A DNA stretch of 64,000 nt from an uncultured Pseudomonadales bacterium. Lineage in GTDB: Bacteria; Pseudomonadota; Gammaproteobacteria; Pseudomonadales; Azotimanducaceae. The notes below the pieces were generated by a model, which was not told where the DNA came from, searched no databases, and saw nothing but the letters and a program-made list of their open reading frames with translations. The DNA is taken from NCBI GenBank assembly GCA_943787425.1, contig CALSMJ010000005.1, forward strand, positions 310,001 through 374,000. Direction: 5' to 3'. A program made the position numbers and the translations under genes. Positions 28,658 through 42,191 of the stretch are shown piece by piece. Position 1 is the stretch's first letter. Each line of letters begins with the position of its first letter.

Positions 28658-28674
28658 ACTCTTTTTTCCTTCAT

Positions 28675-28710
28675 CGCGCCTTGCACCGCGCCTTGCATCG
28701 CGCCTTGATG
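28675..28710. repeat. Three tandem 12 bp units between pheT and ihfA
   Basis: CGCGCCTTGCAC, CGCGCCTTGCAT and CGCGCCTTGATG lie end to end at 28675, 28687 and 28699. They fall in the 82 bp spacer just upstream of the ihfA start. Confidence 0.8.
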
Positions 28711-28739
28711 ACGTTACTGCGCCCGACCTTAACCGAAAC

Positions 28740-32568
<3,829 letters not shown>

Positions 32569-32620
32569 TTTTTAATCCTCAGGATCTAATGAATCGGGAC
32601 GTTTCAAGGCGAAAGGCCTC

Positions 32621-32812
32621 TTAGTGTCCAAGCATTCTGCGAATGAGCGGCACATCACTGGGTGCGACGGCTTTCATACTGCGCAGATGGCGCTTCCGTT
32701 TGGTCGGCTTCTTCGTCAGGATATGATTCCTGAAGGATTGTCGGTGCTTATAGCCTTTGGCAGTTTTTTTAAACCGCTTGGCAGCACCACTACTGGTTTT
32801 CAGTTTTGGCAT
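32621..32812 (-). CDS. rpmI: 50S ribosomal protein L35
   Basis: 63 residues from [17 protein letters not shown]. An in-frame start five codons upstream is rejected because all L35 proteins begin MPK. The AKRFK...GKYKHR-like basic body and the C-terminal VRRMLGH-like end are typical. It lies between infC and rplT as usual, and the 148 bp infC-rpmI spacer could hold the L20 binding site. Confidence 0.95.
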   Translation of the reverse strand: MPKLKTSSGAAKRFKKTAKGYKHRQSFRNHILTKKPTKRKRHLRSMKAVAPSDVPLIRRMLGH

Positions 32813-32960
32813 TTCAGAACTCCGCATTGTTCAGGTTAAAGGCAAGCCTTCATCGTTTTTATCTGAGTGTTTTCACACACAGCTTCGCTGACGATGATCT
32901 CTTACCTAGGCTGCGCCGGGGGCGGTATTGCCCATCTCGGCATTCGCTTTCGCGAACAGG

Positions 32961-33512
32961 TCAGGCGACTGCCTCACTGCTGCCTTTCTTCTTCGTATTC
33001 GGCGCCAACACCATGGTCAATTGTCGACCTTCCATTTTCGGGAACATCTCAACAGTACCGATCTCAGCAAGATCTGCTTCAATTCGTTTGAGCAAATCAA
33101 TACCGAGTTCTTGGTGTGCCATTTCTCGCCCCCTAAATCGCAGGGTTACCTTGGCTTTGTCACCATCACTCAGGAAACGGGTCAGGTTGCGTAGTTTTAC
33201 CTGGTAGTCTCCTTCATCCGTTCCGGGTCGGAACTTCATTTCTTTTACTTGCATGCGGCGTTGCTTCTTACGTGCCGCAGACTTTTCTTTTTTCGCCTCG
33301 AAGATTCGCTTACCGTAATCTAGGATTTTACAAACCACTGGATCGGCGTCAGGCGCGATTTCCACTAAATCAAGCTTCGCTTCCTGTGCCGCTTTGATTG
33401 CTTCAGCAATTGAAACAACCCCGATCTGCTCTCCGTCCGCGCCGATTAGGCGAACCATTGCCGCCTCTATATCGTCGTTAATTCGAGTCTTTTTTGAACC
33501 TTCTTTTTTAAT
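32961..33512 (-). CDS. infC: Translation initiation factor IF-3, AUU start
   Basis: The frame extends upstream of the first ATG (33458) through [19 protein letters not shown] to an ATT codon at 33512-33510, preceded by AAGGAGG with 7 nt spacing. That gives 183 residues, the normal IF-3 length. Starting at the ATG would delete the conserved N-terminal segment. An AUU start is the known basis of IF-3 autoregulation, because free IF-3 rejects non-standard start codons. The N-domain [17 protein letters not shown] and C-domain [19 protein letters not shown] are clear. Confidence 0.97.
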   Translation of the reverse strand: MKKEGSKKTRINDDIEAAMVRLIGADGEQIGVVSIAEAIKAAQEAKLDLVEIAPDADPVVCKILDYGKRIFEAKKEKSAARKKQRRMQVKEMKFRPGTDEGDYQVKLRNLTRFLSDGDKAKVTLRFRGREMAHQELGIDLLKRIEADLAEIGTVEMFPKMEGRQLTMVLAPNTKKKGSSEAVA

Positions 33513-33526
33513 TCGGTAGCCTCCTT
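33510..33526 (-). promoter_or_regulatory. infC ribosome binding site and AUU start codon
   Basis: AAGGAGG (33526-33520), a 7 nt spacer and ATT (33512-33510). The strong Shine-Dalgarno sequence beside a weak start codon is the autoregulatory arrangement known for IF-3. Confidence 0.93.
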
Positions 33527-33556
33527 CAGGCGCTAAGGCCGGGCATTATAGCAAAA

Positions 33557-35473
33557 TCAAAGCATTCGTCCCTTTTTTTCTTCATCTTTTCGCAGGACCG
33601 CTAAAAACGCCGCAACCGACATCGTGCCAAGGTCTTCACCGCTTCGAGCTCTCACCGCAACTTGCCCGGCTTCACGCTCGCGATCGCCCACCACCAAAAG
33701 ATACGGGATCTTTTGCATCGTGTGCTCACGGATTTTAAACCCCACCTTCTCGTTACGCAGATCGGACGCCACTCGAACGCCCGCGGTCTTTAGCGAGGCC
33801 GTGACCTCATCGACATAATCTGCTTGCGAATCGGTAATATTCAAAACCATTGCTTGGACCGGCGCGAGCCAAACCGGAAATTCGCCGGCATAGTGCTCAA
33901 TCAGGATACCGATAAAGCGCTCGAACGAGCCGAGCATGGCTCTGTGCAACATCACCGGAATCTGTCGGCTGCCATCTTCGGCGACGTACTGCGCATCCAA
34001 TCGGCCCGGCATTGAAAAATCAACTTGCATGGTGCCGCACTGCCAAACTCGCCCAAGGCAATCTTTCAGTGAAAACTCGATTTTCGGCCCATAGAAGGCA
34101 CCCTCTCCCGGCAAGGTTTGCCAGTCCAGGGCTTTATAATCCAAAGCCTCAGCCAAGGCGGCCTCGGCTCGATCCCAAACCTCATCGGACCCTACCCGCT
34201 GTTCTGGCCGAGTTGAAAGCCTGATGATTATTTCATCGAAGCCAAAGTCTCGATAGACCGCAGATAAGACATCAATAAAATCCGTGACTTCTTTTTGGAC
34301 CTGATCTTCTCGACAGAAAATATGGGCATCGTCTTGGACAAAGCCCCGCACCCGCATAATGCCCTGCAGGGTCCCTGACGGCTCGTTACGATGACAAGAA
34401 CCAAACTCTGCCAGACGAATCGGCAGGTCTCGGTAGCTCTTTAAGCCCTGATTAAACACCTGGACGTGACAAGGGCAGTTCATCGGCTTGATGGCATAGG
34501 TCCGACTATCTGATTCAACGGCGAACATCCCATCACCAAACTTGTCGGCGTGACCCGATTTTTCCCAAAGGCTCATATCCACCAGCTGAGGCGTTCTGAT
34601 CTCTTGATAACCATGTTGGTTTTGAACGTCTCGGATGTAGCGCTCGAGGGTTTGCCAAATCTCCCAACCTCTGGGATGCCAAAACACCATACCGGGCGCT
34701 TCCTCTTGGGTGTGAAACAAGTCAAGGCGCTTGCCGAGTTTGCGATGATCTCGCTTTTCGGCTTCTTCCAGACGAAACAAATAATCCTTCAGCGCTTTCT
34801 TATCGCCCCAAGCGGTCCCGTAGATCCGCTGCAGCATTTCATTGTTCGAATCGCCCCGCCAATAGGCACCCGCGACCTTTGTTAACTTAAACGCTTTAAT
34901 GCGCCCAGTATCCGGCACATGGGGGCCGCGACATAGGTCCACAAAGTCGCCTTGCTGGTAAAACGACAGGTCTTCAGCATCCGGAATGCGCTTTAAAATC
35001 TCAACCTTGTAGTGCTCGCCTTTCTCTTCAAACAGACTCACCGCCGCCTGTCGAGACATCACTGACCGAGAGACCGTTTGGCTTTGAGCAGCCAGGGCCG
35101 ACATCTCTTTTTCAATCCGCTCTAGATCTTCTGGCGTGAAGGGTCGGTCATAGGCAAAGTCATAATAGAAGCCATCTTCAATCGTTGGCCCGATCGTCAC
35201 TTGCGCTGTGGGAAATAATCGCTGAACGGCTTGCGCCATAAGGTGCGCGCAAGAATGCCGTAGCACCTCTAATCCATCGTCATCTTTTCCTGTCACGATC
35301 GCAACCGTGGCATCAAACTCAATCACGTGGGACGTATCAACCAACTCACCGTTGACGCGGCCAGCCAGAGCAGCACCGGCCAACCCGGCGCCAATCGATG
35401 CCGCAACCTCGTGGACCGTGACAGCTGATTCAAATTGTTTCTGGGCCCCATCCGGCAGCGTGACAGTAAGCAT
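33557..35473 (-). CDS. thrS: Threonyl-tRNA synthetase
   Basis: 638 residues from [14 protein letters not shown], with GGAAGGAG 7 nt before the ATG; a frame start 11 codons upstream is not needed. A TGS domain (about 1-60) is followed by the editing domain with [12 protein letters not shown]. The class II core has [13 protein letters not shown] (zinc Cys) and [26 protein letters not shown] (motif 2), and an anticodon-binding domain closes the protein. It charges tRNA-Thr and edits Ser-tRNA-Thr. It is upstream of infC in the usual thrS-infC-rpmI-rplT order. Confidence 0.97.
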   Translation of the reverse strand: MLTVTLPDGAQKQFESAVTVHEVAASIGAGLAGAALAGRVNGELVDTSHVIEFDATVAIVTGKDDDGLEVLRHSCAHLMAQAVQRLFPTAQVTIGPTIEDGFYYDFAYDRPFTPEDLERIEKEMSALAAQSQTVSRSVMSRQAAVSLFEEKGEHYKVEILKRIPDAEDLSFYQQGDFVDLCRGPHVPDTGRIKAFKLTKVAGAYWRGDSNNEMLQRIYGTAWGDKKALKDYLFRLEEAEKRDHRKLGKRLDLFHTQEEAPGMVFWHPRGWEIWQTLERYIRDVQNQHGYQEIRTPQLVDMSLWEKSGHADKFGDGMFAVESDSRTYAIKPMNCPCHVQVFNQGLKSYRDLPIRLAEFGSCHRNEPSGTLQGIMRVRGFVQDDAHIFCREDQVQKEVTDFIDVLSAVYRDFGFDEIIIRLSTRPEQRVGSDEVWDRAEAALAEALDYKALDWQTLPGEGAFYGPKIEFSLKDCLGRVWQCGTMQVDFSMPGRLDAQYVAEDGSRQIPVMLHRAMLGSFERFIGILIEHYAGEFPVWLAPVQAMVLNITDSQADYVDEVTASLKTAGVRVASDLRNEKVGFKIREHTMQKIPYLLVVGDREREAGQVAVRARSGEDLGTMSVAAFLAVLRKDEEKKGRML

Positions 35474-35556
35474 TAAGCGTCTCCTTCCAGTGGTGACCCC
35501 TACCAAAGGCCACTTGCGGTTCGTTCAATAAAAGTTGGCGCAGATTTGCGCAGATT

Positions 35557-35633
35557 TGGTAGGAACGGTCGGATTCGAACCGACGACCCTCGCCTTGTCG
35601 AGGCGATGCTCTAACCAACTGAGCTACGTTCCT
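35557..35633 (-). tRNA. tRNA-Val (anticodon GAC), unusual C33
   Basis: 77 nt with encoded CCA. The acceptor stem AGGAACG/CGTTCCT is perfect, and the D-arm (GCTCAGTTGGTTAGAGC) and T-arm (GGTTCGAATCC) are standard. The anticodon stem TCGCC/GGCGA closes the loop TCGACAA, which puts GAC at 34-36. Position 33, almost always U, reads C. It lies just upstream of thrS. Confidence 0.92.
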
Positions 35634-35656
35634 AAAGTTTTAACTTTCAAAAAGAC

Positions 35657-36263
35657 TCATTCTCTTAAAAGCCTTGCCTTCATCGCATCTGGCTTCGCGG
35701 GTCGCCCAGTCTTCTTGCTCGTTGACCGACCATCTGGGATCTGAGAACGATTGCACTGCCTTCCTGCAACCAACTCCTTCCCCGCTTTTCCGGCCGCAAT
35801 CTTACCGTCTTTAAGAGTCCGATTCAAAGCTTGTTTGCCTGTCCATCCCGCTAAAGCGGCCGTTTAATTTTCACCGAGCCTAAGTGCTTAAATGCGCGCC
35901 TACCCATTAAGCAAGACCCATCCGTCTGCGAGGACAGGTTGCCGCGCCAGGCGTTGAGTGGACCCGCTTGTGTGCACGCTTTGTTGGGTTTTCTGATGCC
36001 GCATCTCTTACCAGTCGCCCATAAGACCCCACGCCTTGGGACCTTTTAGTTGTATGCGCGCCTCTCACCGAGCCTTGATTTCAGGTCGACATCGCGATCC
36101 GTTCGATCTTGGGGTTTAAGGCGGCGACAATTTTGCGACCCTGATTCGACAAACCGTAAAAAGCAGTCCAGCTAATATTGAACCTGACCTCACCCTTAGC
36201 TGCGTTTTCGACTTTTTTCGCTAAACCCTGCCGAACAGCATCAATGCCGAATGCCAGCCATGT
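35657..36263 (-). other. Gap between uvrB and tRNA-Val with two short coding-like minus-strand stretches
   Basis: From about 36263 to a TGA at 36081 a frame reads DAVRQGLAKKVENAAKGEV and then RFNISWTAFYGLSNQGRKIV. An ATG at 36261 is one base out of frame with it (MAGIRH). From about 35850 to a TGA at 35657 another frame reads GWTGKQALNRTLKDGKIAAG and later KKTGRPAKPDAMKARLLRE. Both look protein-like but lack a convincing start and resemble nothing I recognise. They may be remnants of one or two small genes with the same single-base damage seen elsewhere, or chance. The 650 bp gap holds nothing else. Confidence 0.3.
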
Positions 36264-36286
36264 TCACAACCTTCGCAGACGTGCCC

Positions 36287-38314
36287 TTAATTTCGGACAA
36301 ATTGCTCACGAAGTTGCTCGATCCGATCTCGAATCTGCGCGGCAGCTTCAAACTCCAGATCTTTGGCCAAGGAGAACATTTCTTTCTCTAAAGCAACAAT
36401 GTTCTTTTCAACTTGATCTGGCGCGACCAGCACCTCATCAGCAGCTTGTAGGCGCTTTGAGCGGCCGCTTCGATCGCCCTTGCCTTTACCGCCCTTTTTA
36501 CCAACCACTCGGGCGCCTTCCATGACATCAGAAATATCAGAAGAAATGCTCACCGGCCGAATCCCGTTGAGCGTGTTAAAAGCTTCTTGCTTTTCACGGC
36601 GGCGATCGGTCTCATCGATTGCGCGCTGCATGGAATTGGTGATTTTATCGCCGTAGAGAATCGCTTTGCCTTGCAGATTTCGGGCCGCTCGACCGATGGT
36701 TTGAATGAGCGACCGCTCTGATCTTAAGAAACCTTCTTTATCGGCGTCGAGGATCGCAACCAACGACACCTCAGGCATATCAAGCCCTTCCCGAAGCAGG
36801 TTAATACCAACCAAAACGTCGAACTCACCGAGTCTTAAGTCGCGAATAATCTCAACCCGTTCTACGGTATCAATATCCGAGTGCAGGTAGCGTACTCGTA
36901 CGCCGTTTTCATCTAAGTAGTCCGTCAGATCTTCGGCCATGCGCTTGGTTAGGGTCGTGATCAGAATTCGCTCATTCACCGCAACCCGCAACCGAATTTC
37001 ACCCAAGACATCATCCACCTGCGTCTTTGCTGGCCGCACTTCAATTTCTGGATCGACAAGACCCGTTGGTCGAACCACCTGCTCGACCACTTGACCCGCT
37101 TTTTCAGTTTCGTAAGGCCCCGGCGTTGCGGAGACAAAAATGGCTTGGGGTGCCCCCGCCTCCCACTCTTCAAATCGCATCGGCCGGTTATCTAAGGCGG
37201 AGGGCAGCCTGAACCCGTACTCAACGAGGGTCGTTTTTCGCGCCCGATCACCTTTAAACATCGCGCCAATCTGAGGAATCGATACGTGGGACTCATCGAC
37301 CACCAACAGCGCATCATCTGGAAGATAATCATACAAGGTGGGCGGCGCCTCCCCTGGCGCGCGTCCGGACAGATAGCGCGAATAGTTCTCAATGCCGTTG
37401 CAATAACCCAATTCCTTAATCATTTCTAAGTCGTATCGCGTTCTTTGTTCGAGGCGTTGCGCTTCAACCAACTTATTGTTCTCTTGTAGATGTTTGAGAC
37501 GAACCTGTAGTTCAGCTTTGATTAAATCTAAGGAACGTTCAATGGTTTCTCTTGGCGTCACGTAATGACTCTTTGGAAAGATCGTAATTCTGGGCACCTT
37601 GCGAACGACGGCGCCAGTTAACGGATCGAACAACGTAATCTGCTCGATCTCATCATCAAACAGTTCGATTCGAATCGCTTGCTTATCCGATTCCGCTGGG
37701 AAGACGTCAATGACATCGCCTTTGACTCGGTAGGTTGCCCGCCGCAGCTCAAGGTCGTTACGGGTGTACTGCAATTCCGCAAGCCGGCGTAAGATGAACC
37801 GCTGATCCACTCGATCGCCGCGATCTAAATGGAGCACCATCTTTAAGTAAGCGCCAGGATCCCCCAGGCCATAGATACTTGACACCGACGCCACCACCAA
37901 CGCATCGCGTCGTTCCAGCAGCGCCTTGGTCGCAGACAGCCGCATTTGCTCGATATGTTCATTGATTGCCGAATCTTTCTCGATATAGGTATCCGATGAC
38001 GGTACGTACGCCTCGGGCTGATAATAATCGTAATACGAAACAAAGTACTCGACCGCATTGTTCGGAAAAAAAGCTTTGAACTCACCATACAATTGCGCAG
38101 CAAGGGTCTTATTCGGCGCCATGACCAAGGTCGGTCTTTGAATCTGCGCCACCACATTGGCGATGGTAAAGGTCTTACCTGAGCCGGTGACACCCAGCAG
38201 CATCTGGGAGGCCAATCCAGACTCAATGCCATCGACAAGCGACGCTATTGCAGCCGGTTGATCTCCCGCGGGCGAAAACTTAGATACCACTTCAAAGGGG
38301 ACGCTTTTCATCAA
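36287..38314 (-). CDS. uvrB: Excinuclease ABC subunit B
   Basis: 675 residues, full length. Walker A is [14 protein letters not shown], the beta-hairpin that grips damaged DNA is around [17 protein letters not shown], helicase motifs include DESHVSIPQ and ATPGPYE, and the C-terminal UVR domain that binds UvrC is [21 protein letters not shown]. It verifies lesions in nucleotide excision repair. I looked for a LexA-type CTGT-N8-ACAG box in 38315-38423 and did not find one. Confidence 0.97.
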   Translation of the reverse strand: MMKSVPFEVVSKFSPAGDQPAAIASLVDGIESGLASQMLLGVTGSGKTFTIANVVAQIQRPTLVMAPNKTLAAQLYGEFKAFFPNNAVEYFVSYYDYYQPEAYVPSSDTYIEKDSAINEHIEQMRLSATKALLERRDALVVASVSSIYGLGDPGAYLKMVLHLDRGDRVDQRFILRRLAELQYTRNDLELRRATYRVKGDVIDVFPAESDKQAIRIELFDDEIEQITLFDPLTGAVVRKVPRITIFPKSHYVTPRETIERSLDLIKAELQVRLKHLQENNKLVEAQRLEQRTRYDLEMIKELGYCNGIENYSRYLSGRAPGEAPPTLYDYLPDDALLVVDESHVSIPQIGAMFKGDRARKTTLVEYGFRLPSALDNRPMRFEEWEAGAPQAIFVSATPGPYETEKAGQVVEQVVRPTGLVDPEIEVRPAKTQVDDVLGEIRLRVAVNERILITTLTKRMAEDLTDYLDENGVRVRYLHSDIDTVERVEIIRDLRLGEFDVLVGINLLREGLDMPEVSLVAILDADKEGFLRSERSLIQTIGRAARNLQGKAILYGDKITNSMQRAIDETDRRREKQEAFNTLNGIRPVSISSDISDVMEGARVVGKKGGKGKGDRSGRSKRLQAADEVLVAPDQVEKNIVALEKEMFSLAKDLEFEAAAQIRDRIEQLREQFVRN

Positions 38315-38423
38315 CAGCTGATTTTTTTGAGACGCCCTGCATTATGCCTGAGATTACACGCTGATGTGCGTTTGAGCGATTGACGATGCCGCGACATCCC
38401 CGTAGAATCGCGACTTCCAATGA

Positions 38424-38499
38424 TCCCCGATAGCTCAGTTGGTAGAGCAAATGACTGTTAATCATTGGGTCCCTGGTTCGAGCCCAGGTCGGGGAGCCA
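38424..38499 (+). tRNA. tRNA-Asn (anticodon GTT)
   Basis: 76 nt with encoded CCA. The acceptor stem TCCCCGA/TCGGGGA is perfect, the anticodon stem AATGA/TCATT encloses CTGTTAA with GTT, and the T-arm is GGTTCGAGCCC. It is divergent from uvrB and followed at once by a terminator. Confidence 0.96.
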
Positions 38500-38509
38500 T
38501 CTCAAAGCG

Positions 38510-38539
38510 AAAAAGGCCTGCCGCAATGCAGGCCTTTTT
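38510..38539 (+). terminator. Rho-independent terminator after tRNA-Asn
   Basis: AAAAAGGCCTGC (38510-38521), loop CGCAAT, and GCAGGCCTTTTT (38528-38539) form a perfect GC-rich stem ending in a T tract. The following 38540-38835 gap holds nothing I can recognise. Confidence 0.92.
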
Positions 38540-38835
38540 CGTTCTCAGCTTTGATTCTAACTCGGCCTAATTGACCCAAAACGGGATCCGCAATTCAGGG
38601 CGGTAGATCATAAACGCTCACCTGGAACCAAGCGCCACCCAACGCATCAATCCCTTCAACCCCAATAAACTCAGAGCGCAACGGTCATCGATCTCTGCGA
38701 TCCTAATCCGTAGTAAAGCAAGATCTTAGCCGATTCGGGAACCGCCAAAGAACCGCTCAACCTCGAACAATATCGAACTCATCTTGATCAAGCCGGCTGC
38801 AGGGACAATCCTAAAAAACTCAGGAAACCGCTCTA

Positions 38836-39680
38836 ATGATGAAGACCTCTTATGCTGCATTTTTTCTCGCTCTGAACCTGCTCTTCGCCGGCAGTCTCGT
38901 GCACTCAGCTCAGGTTTGGGATCGATACAACGTTAAGGTGGCGCCTGGCGAAGCGCACGCAGTGCTACAGGCTTTTAATGACCTTCAAATGTCTGAGGCC
39001 GGCAGCAACCGGATGGCATCCGTACATCTTCAACAGAGTATTTTTGGCGGCAGTTCCGGCACGACCCATTTCATCGTTGCCCTCTACCCGAGCCGAGCTG
39101 AGTTTGAACGGGCAAGAAAAGCGCTCGCTGGCACCAAAGCCTGGAAAAATTTCAGACCGCGATGAGCACCAACAGTGAATCCGTTAACAATTCAGCAATG
39201 GCAACCTTAATGGGTTGGGGTACTGTTTCGAACAACGACAGAGTCTGGGAAGCCATTCGCGTCAATGTTACCAACCCAGGCGGGGTCTTTGCTGCCTTTA
39301 ACGCAATAATGGACAGCAAGTCTGCCGAAGCCTTCCCTGGCGAGGTTTGGTTATCCGCGATCCGTTGTGGCAATGCTGCAGATGGCGATGTTTTGACCCA
39401 TGTCATAACGGTTGGCTACGAATCAATGGCCGAAATGCAAGCATGGAATCATCAAATTCGAAAGACTCAGGCTTGGGCAGATTTTGGCTCAGCACTACAA
39501 GGCAATATGCGAACAGTGAACCGAGAATTGGTTCAGTTTCTTTCTGTTTTTGATCATCAAATGAGCCTTGAAAACTCAGCAATAACCTTTCAATCAATAA
39601 CCCTTTCAGTCAATAGCCCTTTCAATCAATACCTTTTAGAGAAGCCGAATAGGCATCTCGATTTATCGCCCGGACATTAG
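38836..39680 (+). pseudogene. Exported protein of two tandem ~95-residue domains, split in two by a -1 frame change (pseudogene, coupled pair or programmed frameshift)
   Basis: The first frame (38836-39165, 109 residues) has a signal peptide ending LVHSA and one domain (VWDRYNVKV...THFIVALYPSRAEFERARK...AWKNF). The second frame (39162-39680, 172 residues) has a second copy (VWEAIRVNV...THVITVGYESMAEMQAW...AWADF). Continuing the first frame with one base gained, or a -1 slip, at 39147-39153 gives AWKNFQTAMSTNSESVNNSAM, which aligns with AWADFGSALQGNMRTVNRELV of copy 2, so one gene is ancestral. The junction contains A-AAT-TTC, a -1 slippery heptamer form, and the two frames also overlap as ATGA. 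The domain is ferredoxin-like in size and I do not recognise its function. The last 20 codons run through a 15-16 bp tandem repeat. Confidence 0.6.
39581..39639. repeat. 15-16 bp tandem repeat (3.7 units) at the end of the tandem-domain gene
   Basis: AATAACCTTTCAATC, AATAACCCTTTCAGTC, AATAGCCCTTTCAATC and AATACCTTTTAG follow one another from 39581. The units are inside the reading frame but differ in length, so each added unit shifts the frame of the C-terminus. Confidence 0.85.
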
Positions 39681-39820
39681 GGCTGCAGCCCTAAACCCGA
39701 TCGCCCGATGGCAAGCGCTCATAAAAACGCTTGCCGTCGATCCGGCCATTCGCGGTCCCTCCGCGCCAACCTAATATTGCGCGAAAAAGTTCCAATACGC
39801 GGCAGAACCCATCTGCCGCG
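39677..39820. terminator. Cluster of three inverted repeats between convergent genes
   Basis: TTAGGGCTGCAGCCCTAA (39677-39694) is a perfect 18 bp palindrome that contains the upstream gene's TAG stop. GGCAAGCG/CGCTTGCC (39710-39735) and CGCGGCAGA/TCTGCCGCG (39798-39820) are perfect stems. None has a long T tract on either side, so termination is plausible from position only. Confidence 0.4.
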
Positions 39821-39840
39821 CACCTTGGCCGTTTGAAAAA

Positions 39841-40161
39841 CTAAAAGTGCTCATCGACCCGAATCCGAGCTAGGTTTCGATTAATGGTATTGGTCCCGAT
39901 ACCCCGAACGGCTGACAACTCTTCCGCCGAGTAAAAACGGCCAAATTGTGTTCGGTAATCGACTATGGCTTGGGCCCGAGTGAGACCGATGCCGTCGAGA
40001 GCCGCTGCTAACATCTCGGCGCTGGCCTCGTTAATGTTCACGGTTACAGGCTTCTGCACCGCGTCCTGAACGTCTTCAGACGGCGCAGCATTGGCCAGCC
40101 CAGCAACCAACAACAAAACCCCGAGGCATTGCGCCCACATTCGCTTTCTGATCATCAGCAT
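39841..40161 (-). CDS. Exported helix-hairpin-helix protein (ComEA-like)
   Basis: 106 residues. A signal peptide (to about residue 25, ending GLANAA) is followed by VNINEASAEMLAAALDGIGLTRAQAIVDYRTQFG and ELSAVRGIGTNTINRN, the paired HhH of the ComEA/YbaV family. The domain binds DNA without sequence preference. Family members take part in DNA uptake in competent bacteria, though many genomes keep one without known competence. It converges on the tandem-domain gene. Confidence 0.9.
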   Translation of the reverse strand: MLMIRKRMWAQCLGVLLLVAGLANAAPSEDVQDAVQKPVTVNINEASAEMLAAALDGIGLTRAQAIVDYRTQFGRFYSAEELSAVRGIGTNTINRNLARIRVDEHF

Positions 40162-40327
40162 TGAAACTCCTTGTTTAATGAATTGTCTTTGGCGCGAAGA
40201 TCAGAGCCGCTTGAAACCCGGCGCGACTAGACCTTTCGACCAGGCAATAACAATATAGAAGCACCTCAGCGAAAGCTGCGGCCAGTGACGTACGGGGGAA
40301 TGGGATAATGCCCTGAAGGCCTGTTGG

Positions 40328-41476
40328 TTACTCGCCTTCTAAACCGAAGATGGGTCTTATGGATGCCCAGCCGCGGCAACTGGGACAATGCCAGCGCATA
40401 CGCTTGCCTTCAAATCCGCAATTGCCACAGCGATAGTTGGGCTTATCTGCGATCATCGTTTCCGCAAAATTCTTTAGCAGGTTGAGGTTCTGCCGCATCG
40501 CGCCTTCAGCCTCACCGAGATTAATATCAATGAGCTCAATGAAGCCCCGGAGCGTCGGGTTCTGAGCCATCTGGTTGGCGATAAAACGTGCCAGAGCATC
40601 GTTACCCTCTTGATCTCGGATCACCCTTCCAAGCGCCAGCACCACAGAAATAGACGGGAAAAGTGTTAAACAGTGCTCAAGGTAGCGACGATACGCATCC
40701 TCACTGCCCATTGCCTCGTGTGCCGCTTCCAGCAAAACCATGGACTCGGCAACATAGACCGGTTCCTGCTCAATAATCCTTTCTAAATATCGAATCGCAG
40801 CACTGGGATCACCGGACTCAAGGGCAATCCGGCCTTGAAGTAAACTGACGCGTGGGTTTTGAGCAAAATGTCCGATCGCATCAACGAGATAGTCTTTAGC
40901 GGCCTCTGGTTCTTTTCGGATCAAGCTCAACTCAGCAAGCTCGCATAAGTAATGTGAAATTGCCCGCTCGATCTGGGCTTCCTCTGCGCCGCCGGTGACC
41001 TGCTTTGCAATGTCAATGGCGCGATGCCAGTCTCGCTCTTGCTCGTAAACCTGTAGCGCAATTTTCAGGCTTTCACTGCGATATTGGGGATTTTCAGCCG
41101 CCAGCGTCATCGACATGGATTCGGCCCGATCTAGCAATCCGGCCTGCAAATAGTCCCTGGCCAATTCCATCTGAACGTTATGGCGTGTCGCCTGATCCAG
41201 GCGCGCCCACTTTAGAATATTTTCATGAACAAAGACTGCTTTTTCGAGTTCGCCTCGACGTCGCAGCAGACCGCCAAGGGCAAGGTGTGTATCGACATTG
41301 TCGTTGTCAACGTTGAGTTCGGTGACAAGGGTCGCTACCGCCTGATCAGGCTCGTCATTCAATAGATGCCTAAGGCCCAGCTCATAATAGCGACTACTTT
41401 TGCGCTCTCGGCGCCCAAGATACCACCCGCTCCCAATGGCCAACACAATTAGCAGGAGCAGCATCCAATCACTCAC
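40328..41476 (-). CDS. lapB: Lipopolysaccharide assembly protein B
   Basis: 382 residues. An N-terminal membrane anchor (MLLLLIVLAIGSGWYLGRR) is followed by about eight TPR helices pairs (residues 40-340) and a C-terminal rubredoxin-like zinc site C-G-N-C-G...C-P-S-C-R-G-W. LapB regulates LpxC proteolysis by FtsH and coordinates LPS synthesis. It is directly after lapA, as in E. coli and Pseudomonas, and downstream of ihfB. Confidence 0.95.
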   Translation of the reverse strand: MSDWMLLLLIVLAIGSGWYLGRRERKSSRYYELGLRHLLNDEPDQAVATLVTELNVDNDNVDTHLALGGLLRRRGELEKAVFVHENILKWARLDQATRHNVQMELARDYLQAGLLDRAESMSMTLAAENPQYRSESLKIALQVYEQERDWHRAIDIAKQVTGGAEEAQIERAISHYLCELAELSLIRKEPEAAKDYLVDAIGHFAQNPRVSLLQGRIALESGDPSAAIRYLERIIEQEPVYVAESMVLLEAAHEAMGSEDAYRRYLEHCLTLFPSISVVLALGRVIRDQEGNDALARFIANQMAQNPTLRGFIELIDINLGEAEGAMRQNLNLLKNFAETMIADKPNYRCGNCGFEGKRMRWHCPSCRGWASIRPIFGLEGE

Positions 41477-41560
41477 TGAGCATCCGCCGCAGTATTGGTT
41501 TTAGAGACAGTATGGGCGGCGCCTCGCGAGACTCAGGGTTTAAATTGATTGTACATCGCC

Positions 41561-41788
41561 TCACAAACGGCCTCTGCCATACCATCGTCCAATCCAGGCC
41601 CAAAGGCGACCCAAAACAACCCCTAAAACAAGCGTGCCTGCCAGCCACCATGATAATGGCAATTCGGGCGATCGCAGGGACAAGAACTGCAGCGCAACAT
41701 CACGATTATTTTCGGTAGCAAGCAAAAACAGTGCTATGAACAGCACGAGTAATATCAGTCGAAACAATACGCCTTTGATCCAGTTCAT
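41561..41788 (-). CDS. lapA: Lipopolysaccharide assembly protein A (DUF1049)
   Basis: 75 residues with two membrane helices (VLFRLILLVLFIALFLLATEN and LSWWLAGTLVLGVVLGRLW). The ENNRDVALQFL linker is the DUF1049 signature. It is shorter than the ~100 residues of E. coli LapA because the cytosolic tail is reduced. It lies between ihfB and lapB, its conserved place. Confidence 0.88.
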   Translation of the reverse strand: MNWIKGVLFRLILLVLFIALFLLATENNRDVALQFLSLRSPELPLSWWLAGTLVLGVVLGRLWAWIGRWYGRGRL

Positions 41789-41884
41789 GGACGCTTTTTA
41801 TTCAACGTTAGGTACCTCACAGCCACTCTCCAGATGCCGTCACAGCTCACCAGCCAGGAAGGCCTCGACCTAACCAATCGGTGT

Positions 41885-42184
41885 TCACGCGTCAATATGA
41901 GCGGACTCCGGATTGACTCGCTCGCGGAGTTCTTTACCCGGTTTAAAATGCGGCACGTACTTACCCGGCAACGAGACCGGCTCGCCGGTTTTTGGGTTGC
42001 GGCCGACTCGTGGGGCTCGATAATGCAGCGAAAAGCTGCCGAACCCCCGAATTTCAATCCGTTCACCCCGAGCAAGCGCGTCAGACATATGATCCAAAAT
42101 CATCTTAACCGCCAACTCCATGTCCTTGGCGGTGAGCTGGCCCTGGGCAGCAGCCAGCTTTTCAATGAGTTCCGACTTCGTCAT
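41885..42184 (-). CDS. ihfB: Integration host factor beta subunit
   Basis: 99 residues. [20 protein letters not shown] and then the arm [23 protein letters not shown] with the intercalating Pro in RNPKTG are typical. The ending KELRERVN fits IhfB. It partners IhfA (28349-28657), only 13 kb away. It follows rpsA by 7 bp. Confidence 0.95.
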   Translation of the reverse strand: MTKSELIEKLAAAQGQLTAKDMELAVKMILDHMSDALARGERIEIRGFGSFSLHYRAPRVGRNPKTGEPVSLPGKYVPHFKPGKELRERVNPESAHIDA

Positions 42185-42191
42185 GTCCTAA

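Noticed and set aside
38315-38423. LexA box ahead of uvrB
   Set aside because: Searched for CTGT-N8-ACAG and found none close to the consensus.
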